Origin: an uncultured Romboutsia sp.
GTDB taxonomy: Bacteria; Bacillota; Clostridia; Peptostreptococcales; Peptostreptococcaceae
Direction: 5' to 3'
Length of the DNA: 9,944 nucleotides
Assembly: GCA_937907205.1 (NCBI GenBank)
Contig: CALESE010000055.1
Span: 1 to 9,944 of the forward strand
A model generated the notes under the pieces. The model made no database searches. It worked only from the letters and a program-made list of their open reading frames with translations, and was not told where the DNA came from. This document shows positions 1 to 4,934 of the stretch, one piece after another. The position numbers were made by a program, and so were the translations under genes. Within the stretch, counting starts at the first letter, position 1. Every line of letters starts with the position of its first letter.

Positions 1-736
1 AGTATTTTACAAGTCTTTTTTACTTGTGTCTACTTTAAGGGGCTCAGTTCATATATTTGTAGGAAGTTTTGATAAATCAGTTATTATTCCAGTAGCATAT
101 AATGGATCATCAGAAGGAGTTACATCAATAGCTACAGCAACAACAGCATATGTTTTTAATATGGCATTTATGAAAATAGCAGGAGAATCTGGTGTAGCAG
201 CATTTACAACTATTAGTTATATATCTCAGTTTGGAACTTTAATTATGTTTGGAATATCTGATGGGATAGGTCCTATAATTAGTTATAACTTTGGGGATAA
301 AAAGTATGATAGGGTTAAGTCAATACTTAAATTATCTGACGGTATTATATTAGGTGTTGGTATAATATTGTTTGTAATAATTTTTGCATTTGGAAAGACC
401 TTAGTTTCAATGTTTGCAGGTGGTAATAAGGATGTTTTGGAATTAGCTATTAATGGATCTAAGATATATGCATTTGCATTTTTTATGAATGGATTTAATA
501 TAGTTAATTCAGGATACTTTACTGCTATAGGAGATGCAAAAGCATCTATAATTATAGCTGCTAGTAGAGGAATTATATTTATAATATTAGGTATAATAAT
601 ACTGCCTATGATACTTGGAATAAGTGGTATTTGGCTTACAGTTCCATTTGCAGAACTGATGACATTTATAATAGGTGTAAACCTTATTACAAAAAATAAA
701 TCAGTAGAGCTTAATCATACACTAGATAATATTTAA
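1..736 (+). CDS. MATE family multidrug efflux transporter, C-terminal half (partial)
   Basis: The reading frame is open from the left edge (first complete codon at position 2) to a TAA at 734-736, giving about 244 visible codons. MATE proteins are usually about 440-460 residues, so roughly the N-terminal half lies outside the window; the GTG at 26 is an internal codon, not a start. The visible part carries the hallmark of the second MATE repeat: an NGSSE stretch followed by a helix, then a conserved segment ending GIGPIISYNFGDKKYD, similar to the SQGISPLISYNYGA region of MepA/NorM-type pumps. About six hydrophobic helices can be seen. Members of this family sit in the cytoplasmic membrane and export cationic drugs or metabolites in exchange for Na+ or H+. 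The substrate cannot be read from sequence. No strong terminator follows; only an AT-only palindrome is present at 751-767. Confidence 0.85.
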   Translation, partial: VFYKSFLLVSTLRGSVHIFVGSFDKSVIIPVAYNGSSEGVTSIATATTAYVFNMAFMKIAGESGVAAFTTISYISQFGTLIMFGISDGIGPIISYNFGDKKYDRVKSILKLSDGIILGVGIILFVIIFAFGKTLVSMFAGGNKDVLELAINGSKIYAFAFFMNGFNIVNSGYFTAIGDAKASIIIAASRGIIFIILGIIILPMILGISGIWLTVPFAELMTFIIGVNLITKNKSVELNHTLDNI

Positions 737-750
737 TTTCAAAAATGGGT

Positions 751-767
751 TTTTATTACTAATAAAA
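751..767. repeat. AT-only perfect palindrome, 8-1-8
   Basis: TTTTATTA-C-TAATAAAA is a perfect inverted repeat lying 15 bp after the MATE stop codon and about 75 bp before the next gene. It could be a weak transcription stop for the MATE gene or a protein-binding site for the following gene. It is A/T only, so chance is a real alternative in this base composition. Confidence 0.3.
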
Positions 768-841
768 TATAAATTACTTATTATAAAATTAGAGCAATTT
801 AGACAAACTATGGTTAGACAAAGTATATAGGAGGCTTAACT

Positions 842-1030
842 ATGAAAAAAGGACTTATACCTGTAACGTTAGGTACAGTAGTAACAGCAACTGGTATTGC
901 TTTAGATTCTAACCAAAGTAAAAAGTTTAAATGTAAAAGAAATGATTATACTAGTTTAATTGGGGCTGCCTTAGTAGGTGCAGGAGTTGCACATATTGTT
1001 TTGGGTGGTATAGATATAATGAAATACTAA
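842..1030 (+). CDS. Small hypothetical membrane-type protein, 62 aa
   Basis: This short gene starts at ATG 842 behind an AGGAGG at 829-834 (7-nt spacing) and ends with TAA just before a strong terminator, so it is probably a real monocistronic gene. The protein has two hydrophobic stretches, about residues 5-20 and 40-57, separated by a basic, polar linker (QSKKFKCKRN). The second is rich in Gly and Ala (AALVGAGVAHIVLGGI), the kind of pattern that packs helices closely. A two-helix membrane miniprotein with the linker on the cytoplasmic side is the simplest reading. I do not recognise a characterised family. Similar short Gly-rich proteins occur in clostridial genomes, but I cannot assign a function. 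It does not look co-transcribed with its neighbours. Confidence 0.7.
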   Translation: MKKGLIPVTLGTVVTATGIALDSNQSKKFKCKRNDYTSLIGAALVGAGVAHIVLGGIDIMKY

Positions 1031-1035
1031 AAAAG

Positions 1036-1068
1036 GAAAAGATATTACCATATGGTGATATCTTTTTT
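1036..1068 (+). terminator. Rho-independent terminator after the 62-aa gene
   Basis: The arms 1038-1051 (AAAGATATTACCAT) and 1052-1065 (ATGGTGATATCTTT) pair with one G-U wobble around a CATATG centre, so the real loop is about 4 nt. A TTT follows directly, giving a six-T run at 1063-1068. It begins 5 bp after the stop codon. Confidence 0.85.
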
Positions 1069-1081
1069 AAAATAATATTGA

Positions 1082-1126
1082 TTAAAATATTTAAACTTGG
1101 AAAAACTTAAAATATAAATATTTTAA
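1082..1126 (+). repeat. 12-bp inverted repeat in the leader of the 59-aa gene
   Basis: TTAAAATATTTA at 1082-1093 and its exact complement at 1115-1126 are separated by 21 bp. The right arm runs into the first bases of the ribosome binding site (AAGGGGG, 1125-1131). In RNA this could form a weak A-U hairpin next to the ribosome site; in DNA it could be an operator. Chance is possible in such AT-rich sequence. Confidence 0.35.
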
Positions 1127-1137
1127 GGGGGCTAAAT

Positions 1138-1317
1138 ATGATGGTATTAAGTCGGGAAAATATAATCGAAGGACTTATAGAATTAAATGAAGAATCTGAA
1201 TATAATAATGTAGAAATAATCGAAAATATTAGGAAAATATTAGATAAAAATAATATAGATAATATAGATAAATTAAAATTAATTAATAATGAACTAGGAA
1301 AAATAATATTAGCTTGA
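1138..1317 (+). CDS. Small acidic hypothetical protein, 59 aa
   Basis: A 59-codon frame runs from ATG 1138 to TGA 1315-1317, behind AAGGGGG at 1125-1131 (6-nt spacing). A second ATG at 1141 is also possible, but 1138 fits the ribosome site better. A terminator begins at the last base of the stop codon, which supports a real transcription unit. The protein is rich in Asn, Glu, Ile and Lys, has no Cys or hydrophobic segment, and reads as a soluble, mostly helical polypeptide: an N-terminal region with RENIIEGLIELNEESEY and a C-terminal region with repeated NID motifs. I do not recognise the family and assign no function. The opposite strand is also open here (1107-1328), but it lacks a ribosome site and would read through the terminator, so the plus-strand gene is preferred. 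Confidence 0.65.
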   Translation: MMVLSRENIIEGLIELNEESEYNNVEIIENIRKILDKNNIDNIDKLKLINNELGKIILA

Positions 1318-1349
1318 AAATTACACATAAATAAATGTGTAATTTTTTT
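1317..1349 (+). terminator. Rho-independent terminator after the 59-aa gene
   Basis: AAAATTACACAT (1317-1328) pairs perfectly with ATGTGTAATTTT (1335-1346) around a 6-nt loop and ends in a seven-T run at 1343-1349. The stem begins in the last base of the TGA stop codon. Confidence 0.85.
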
Positions 1350-1418
1350 ATTTTATTTTAATTAAATAGTTTATAATATTAATAAGTTTAAGTATATTAA
1401 GGATAATATATGAAAATA

Positions 1419-1448
1419 TTGACTTAATAGTATTACTAAGCTAATAAT
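1419..1448 (+). promoter_or_regulatory. Candidate sigma-A promoter for the EIIB-like gene
   Basis: A TTGACT (1419-1424) is followed after 18 bp by AATAAT (1443-1448), each 5 of 6 to consensus. Transcription would start near 1455, leaving a short leader before the ATG at 1482. The preceding gene is closed by its own terminator, so a promoter is needed here. The -10 assignment is uncertain because the region is A/T only. Confidence 0.4.
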
Positions 1449-1481
1449 ATAAAATAGATTAAATTGAAAGAGGTAATTTTG

Positions 1482-1784
1482 ATGGAAAAAACTATAGTAG
1501 TTGTATGTGATAATAAAAATTGTTCTAATTTGCTAATAGAAGCTGGGAAAGAATTAAATATTAATATTAAATGTGAAACTCAAAATGGAGAAAAAATAAG
1601 TAATGAACTTTCTGTAAATGAAATAAATAGTTCAGTAGCTGTATTATTTGCAGTTGATAGAGCAATTGAGGAAATAGAAAAAATAGAGAGATTTATAGAT
1701 TTTGAGTATTATGAAGTAGAGCCAAAATACATATTATCAGATGCTAAATCTGTATTAAAAGAAATAATAACTGATATAAATTAA
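1482..1784 (+). CDS. Stand-alone PTS EIIB-like protein (fructose type), degenerate active-site loop, 100 aa
   Basis: The start is ATG 1482, behind AAAGAGG at 1467-1473 (8-nt spacing); an in-frame TTG at 1464 would sit ahead of that ribosome site and is rejected. The fold resembles the fructose-type EIIB domain: an N-terminal strand KTIVVVC, a helix SNLLIEAGKEL, then NIKCETQNGEKISNELS as in the family's VKVETQG..(N/E)xLT segment, the strand VAVLFAVDRAI, and a C-terminal helix. In active domains the first strand leads into CPTGIAHT, whose Cys is phosphorylated by EIIA. Here the position holds Cys9 followed by DNKNCSN, with a second Cys at 14, so the Pro-Thr-Gly-His-Thr loop is lost. No EIIA or EIIC partner is adjacent. 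It may have become a regulatory or phosphate-independent protein; catalytic function is doubtful. The family call is moderately sure, the role unknown. Confidence 0.6.
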   Translation: MEKTIVVVCDNKNCSNLLIEAGKELNINIKCETQNGEKISNELSVNEINSSVAVLFAVDRAIEEIEKIERFIDFEYYEVEPKYILSDAKSVLKEIITDIN

Positions 1785-1786
1785 TC

Positions 1787-1817
1787 AAAAATGGTAACTA
1801 ATTGTTACTATTTTTTT
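1787..1817 (+). terminator. Rho-independent terminator after the EIIB-like gene
   Basis: AAAAATGGTAAC (1787-1798) pairs with GTTACTATTTTT (1804-1815) with one G-U wobble, a 5-nt loop (TAATT) and a seven-T run to 1817. It starts 2 bp after the stop codon. Confidence 0.85.
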
Positions 1818-1878
1818 ATATATTAAGGAATTATAAATTACATTATTTATGGATAAACTTTTACAAGGAGTATATAAA

Positions 1879-2047
1879 ATGAAAGCTAAATTTGAAAATT
1901 AAAAAATATAAATAGAATTTGTAAGAGAGAAAATAAGTGATTTAGGTAGTAAAGCATTTAATATGCAACAAAATCTGTTTATAATCATATATTAGAATGT
2001 AAAAAGTATATAATTTGAAGGTTAAAGCAAATAAATATAATAAATAA
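1879..2047 (+). pseudogene. Decayed small gene remnant (unrecognised)
   Basis: A good ribosome site, AAGGAG at 1865-1870, precedes ATG 1879 by 8 bp, but the frame stops after seven codons (MKAKFEN, TAA 1900) and again at 1909. The same frame then stays open for 27 codons (1912-1992), reading like normal protein: IEFVREKISDLGSKAFNMQQ. Near 1970 sensible coding seems to jump frame (KSVYNHILECKKY, 1971-2009), and a further shift gives NLKVKANKYNK, ending at TAA 2045-2047. Stitched together this would be a roughly 55-residue basic, helical protein whose gene has collected two stop codons and two frameshifts. I do not recognise the family. The alternative is that this is non-coding DNA with chance open stretches. 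The stretch 1818-1878 before it shows nothing else of note. Confidence 0.35.
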
Positions 2048-2074
2048 GCTCAGATTAATTCTCTGAGCTTATTT
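2042..2074 (-). terminator. Terminator of the marR gene (possibly bidirectional)
   Basis: A perfect 13-bp stem pairs AAATAAGCTCAGA (2042-2054) with TCTGAGCTTATTT (2062-2074) around a 7-nt loop. The marR stop codon (2055-2057) lies in the loop, so the last codons form one arm. On the minus strand the stem is followed by a T-rich but interrupted tail; no T-run follows on the plus strand. Confidence 0.7.
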
Positions 2075-2507
2075 CATTTAATATATACTTTAAATTTTCT
2101 AATGAATCATATAATTTATCTATTTTATCATCTGATAGAGTAGATAGTCGTTCTTTTAATGAATTTTGCATTTTTTTTAATTTTTCATCTAAATATGATT
2201 GACCTTTTTCAGTAAGGTCAATATTTATAATTCTTCGATCACTTTTATCAGGTATTCTTTCTACCATCTCTTCTTCAATAAGTTTATTTAGTAACTTTGT
2301 CATATTAGGTGTAGAGATGAAAAGTTTTTTACCAACTTCAGATATAGGCATCATTCCATCTTCATTTAAAATGTTCATAATTTGAAAATGAGAATGGTTA
2401 AAAGGATTTGGCGAAAATCCACAACTGCGAGCAACTAAATTTTTTTTAAATAAAGGTCCAATAACTACGAAGTTTTGGATTATATCCTCAAGTTTACTAT
2501 TATTCAT
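2055..2507 (-). CDS. MarR family transcriptional regulator
   Basis: This 150-residue protein has the normal MarR length and layout: N-terminal dimerisation helix (about 1-25), a winged helix-turn-helix (about 40-102), and a long C-terminal helix that completes the dimer (about 105-147). The HTH shows HFQIMNILNEDG, then ISEVGKKLFISTPNMTKLLNKLIEEEMVER, and the wing carries the family's D-K-S-D-R-R (residues 87-92) before INIDLTEKG. Start ATG 2507 (minus strand) lies 6 nt from a GGAGGA (complement of 2514-2519). MarR proteins bind short palindromes as dimers and release DNA when a small ligand or oxidant is sensed. The gene is divergent from the ABC exporter operon and has a perfect palindrome over its own -10, so it very likely controls both. 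Cys29 is the only cysteine, so a disulfide-type oxidant switch within one chain is impossible. Confidence 0.93.
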   Translation of the reverse strand: MNNSKLEDIIQNFVVIGPLFKKNLVARSCGFSPNPFNHSHFQIMNILNEDGMMPISEVGKKLFISTPNMTKLLNKLIEEEMVERIPDKSDRRIINIDLTEKGQSYLDEKLKKMQNSLKERLSTLSDDKIDKLYDSLENLKYILNEISSEN

Positions 2508-2545
2508 ATCAAGTCCTCCGGAATTTTATATAAAACAATTATAAT

Positions 2546-2560
2546 TACTAAAGTTTAGTA
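2546..2560. promoter_or_regulatory. Candidate MarR operator (perfect 7-1-7 palindrome)
   Basis: TACTAAA-G-TTTAGTA is a perfect 15-bp palindrome of the size MarR dimers bind. It overlaps the proposed marR -10 (2557-2562) and start point, so binding there would block marR transcription. It contains G/C at symmetric positions, unlike the A/T-only palindromes elsewhere in this window. Confidence 0.6.
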
Positions 2561-2585
2561 TAATGCAATAGTATAAATTTTGTAA
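2557..2585 (-). promoter_or_regulatory. marR promoter
   Basis: Read on the minus strand, TTACAA (2580-2585) is followed by a 17-bp spacer and TATACT (2557-2562, 5 of 6 to consensus). Transcription would start near 2550, about 40 nt before the ATG. The TACTAAA palindrome covers the -10 and start point. Confidence 0.55.
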
Positions 2586-2606
2586 GGGTTAAGATAATAA
2601 ATATTA

Positions 2607-2634
2607 TTGACAATTAATAAAAAAATCATATACT
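2607..2634 (+). promoter_or_regulatory. Promoter of the ABC exporter operon
   Basis: A consensus TTGACA (2607-2612) is spaced 16 bp from TATACT (2629-2634, 5 of 6). This is the best sigma-A promoter in the window. Transcription would begin near 2641, giving a leader of about 138 nt that contains the 33-bp repeats and a 9-bp inverted repeat. Confidence 0.7.
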
Positions 2635-2635
2635 T

Positions 2636-2716
2636 ATATTTGTACAATAATTAAAAAGTATAACTATTATATTTGTATAATAATTAAAACATATAACTAT
2701 TTATATATACAATAAT
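2636..2716. repeat. Tandem 33-bp direct repeats (two full copies plus part of a third)
   Basis: Copies at 2636-2668 and 2669-2701 match at 30 of 33 positions; 2701-2716 matches the first 16 bases of the unit at 13 positions. Each begins ATATTTGTAYAATAATTAAA and ends TATAACTATT. The first begins next to the exporter -10, so the array occupies the start point and early leader. The period is close to three helical turns, which would put bound proteins on one DNA face. Confidence 0.75.
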
Positions 2717-2735
2717 ATACATATGAATTATTGTA
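2708..2735. repeat. 9-bp inverted repeat in the exporter leader
   Basis: TACAATAAT (2708-2716) and ATTATTGTA (2727-2735) are exact complements with a 10-bp spacer. The left arm is the same TACAATAAT word found in the 33-bp repeat unit, so the site may be a full dimer site built from the half-sites repeated upstream. It differs from the TACTAAA palindrome. Confidence 0.5.
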
Positions 2736-2778
2736 AATAGTTTAAATCTAATAAAAATTACTGGAGGTAAAATGACAT

Positions 2779-4932
2779 ATGCTTAAGATGTTAAAGTACT
2801 TAAAACCGTTTACAATATCCGTAATAACAGTAGTAGTGTTATTAGTAGTTCAAGCGGTATGTGACCTTTCATTGCCAGATTACACATCAAATATTGTCAA
2901 TGTAGGAATACAACAAAATGGTATAGAAAATGCAGTTCCAAAAGAAATTAGAAAAAGCGAACTGGATAAATTAATGATTTTTATGACGGGTAGTCAGAGA
3001 AATCTTGTAGAGAAGAGTTATAGTGAAAAAAATGGTGATAAAACTATATACGAATTAAATACAAAAGATAAAGAAACTATAAGTGATTTAAACCCTATAA
3101 TAACAAAATCAATAATGAAGGTATCAGCTATAGATATGGCAGCAAAAGAAGGAAAAATTCAAAATCTTCCTCAAAATGTAGATGTATGGTCATTATTATC
3201 TGATATGCCTAAAGATCAACTAAATAACATGGAAAAAGAAATTAACAAAGGATTAAGTAGCTTAGATGAAAATATGCAAGAACAAGCAGCTATTAACTTT
3301 GTAAAAAATGAATATCAAGAAATAGGTATTGATACAGATAAATTACAAACTAATTATATATTTGTTGCTGGGGCAAAAATGCTAGGTGTAGCAGTAATTA
3401 GTATGTTGGCTACAGTAGCTGTAGGATATATTGCATCTAGAATAGGTGCAGGTATGTCCAGATCAATTCGTAGTGATGTATTTAAAAAAGTTGTTGAATT
3501 TTCAAATGTTGAATTTGAAAAGTTTTCTACGGCATCATTAATAACAAGAAGTACAAATGATGTTCAACAGATTCAAATGTTTATGGTTATGTTTATAAGA
3601 ATAGTTTTATATGCACCTATATTAGGAGCTGGTGGAGTATTAAAGATACTAAATACAGATACATCTATGGCTTGGATAATAGGTCTTGCTCTTGCAGCTA
3701 TAATAACAGTGGTGTCAGTTTTATTTGGTCTTGCAATTCCTAAATTTAAGATAGTTCAAAAATTAGTAGATAAGCTAAATTTAGTAACTCGTGAGTCACT
3801 TACGGGAATGCTTGTTATTCGTGCATTTAGTAATCAAAAAATAGAAGAAAAGAAATTTGATGAAACTAATGCACTTCTTAGAAAAACTAATACATTTGTA
3901 AATCGTGTAACATCTACTATGATGCCTCTTATGATGTTAATAATGAATATTGTAACTGTTCTAGTTGTATGGGTTGGAGCTCACCAAATTGATAGTGGAA
4001 ATATGCAAGTTGGAGATATGATGGCATTTATACAGTATTCAATGCAAATAATAATGTCATTTTTAATGATTACAATGCTTGCAGTTATATTACCTAAGGC
4101 ATCAGTTTCTGCTAGTCGTATACATGAAGTATTAACTTCTGATGTGGCTATAAAAGACCCTAAAGAAGATAAAGAGCTAAACAAAGATAAAAAAGGATAT
4201 GTAGAATTTAAAAATGTTTCCTTTAGATACCCAGATGCTGAAAATGATGTTATAACAAATATAAGTTTTACTGCTAAGCCAGGAGAAACTACTGCATTTA
4301 TTGGAAGTACAGGTAGTGGTAAATCTACACTTATTAACTTAATACCAAGATTCTTTGATGCTACAGATGGAGAAATATTGGTAGATGGAGTAAATATAAA
4401 AGATATAAGTCAGCATAAATTAAGAAATCAAATAGGGTATGTTCCTCAAAAAGGTATATTATTCTCAGGAACTATAGAAAGTAATATAAAATATGGTTCA
4501 GAAGATATAAGTGATGAAGATGTTGTAAAAGCGGCTAGTATAGCTCAAGCTACAGAGTTTATAGAAAGTAAACCAGAAAAATACGAAACTGAAATATCTC
4601 AAGGTGGTACAAATGTATCAGGAGGTCAAAAACAAAGACTTTCAATAGCACGTGCACTTGCTAAGAAACCAGATATATTTATATTTGATGATAGTTTCTC
4701 TGCTCTAGATTTAAAGACTGATGCAGCTCTTCGTAAGGAATTAAAATCTCAAGTTAAAGATAGTACAATGCTTATAGTCGCTCAAAGAATAAGTACTATA
4801 ATGAATGCAGAGCAAATAATAGTACTTGATGAAGGAAACATGGTTGGTAAAGGAACTCATGAAGAACTTCTAAAAAATTGTGAGGTATATAAACAAATTG
4901 CTCTATCTCAACTTTCAAAGGAGGAATTATAA
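2779..4932 (+). CDS. Heterodimeric ABC exporter, half-transporter 1 (degenerate ATP site subunit), 717 aa
   Basis: This type-IV-fold (B-family) ABC exporter half has a membrane domain (about 1-450) fused to a nucleotide-binding domain (about 475-717). ATG 2779 lies 10 nt from GGAGGT (2763-2768); ATG 2772 is too close to that site and stops after four codons. Seen motifs: Walker A GSTGSGKST 509-517, Q-loop Gln557, signature VSGGQ 613-617, Walker B ending Asp637. The catalytic Glu is Asp638 (FDDSFSALD) and the switch His is Gln669 (IVAQRIST), so its own ATP site should be weak. At 717 residues it is longer than the usual 570-620 because about 155 residues, hydrophilic and charged (about 34-190), separate the first and second membrane helices and should lie outside the cell. 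It is followed 2 bp later by its partner. Such pairs (BmrCD, LmrCD, TM287/288) pump drugs or peptides; the substrate here is unknown. Confidence 0.95.
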   Translation: MLKMLKYLKPFTISVITVVVLLVVQAVCDLSLPDYTSNIVNVGIQQNGIENAVPKEIRKSELDKLMIFMTGSQRNLVEKSYSEKNGDKTIYELNTKDKETISDLNPIITKSIMKVSAIDMAAKEGKIQNLPQNVDVWSLLSDMPKDQLNNMEKEINKGLSSLDENMQEQAAINFVKNEYQEIGIDTDKLQTNYIFVAGAKMLGVAVISMLATVAVGYIASRIGAGMSRSIRSDVFKKVVEFSNVEFEKFSTASLITRSTNDVQQIQMFMVMFIRIVLYAPILGAGGVLKILNTDTSMAWIIGLALAAIITVVSVLFGLAIPKFKIVQKLVDKLNLVTRESLTGMLVIRAFSNQKIEEKKFDETNALLRKTNTFVNRVTSTMMPLMMLIMNIVTVLVVWVGAHQIDSGNMQVGDMMAFIQYSMQIIMSFLMITMLAVILPKASVSASRIHEVLTSDVAIKDPKEDKELNKDKKGYVEFKNVSFRYPDAENDVITNISFTAKPGETTAFIGSTGSGKSTLINLIPRFFDATDGEILVDGVNIKDISQHKLRNQIGYVPQKGILFSGTIESNIKYGSEDISDEDVVKAASIAQATEFIESKPEKYETEISQGGTNVSGGQKQRLSIARALAKKPDIFIFDDSFSALDLKTDAALRKELKSQVKDSTMLIVAQRISTIMNAEQIIVLDEGNMVGKGTHEELLKNCEVYKQIALSQLSKEEL

Positions 4933-4934
4933 AA

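Noticed and set aside
26..28. GTG as the start of the MATE protein
   Set aside because: The frame is open to the left edge, and the protein from here would lack half of the transporter; it is an internal codon.
1107..1328. 73-codon open frame on the minus strand
   Set aside because: It lies opposite the 59-aa gene, has no ribosome site, would have to read through a terminator hairpin, and its Ser/Leu/Ile/Phe-rich composition is what AT-rich antisense DNA gives.
1464..1481. TTG start giving a six-residue longer EIIB-like protein
   Set aside because: The ribosome site AAAGAGG at 1467-1473 would lie inside that extension; ATG 1482 is correctly spaced and starts directly at the first strand of the domain.
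2772..2786. ATG 7 bp upstream of the chosen exporter start
   Set aside because: It is only 3 nt from the ribosome site and stops after four codons; it is too small and badly spaced to treat as a leader peptide.
3981..4184. 67-codon open frame on the minus strand
   Set aside because: It is fully inside the conserved ABC half-transporter 1 gene and shows no ribosome site or family features.
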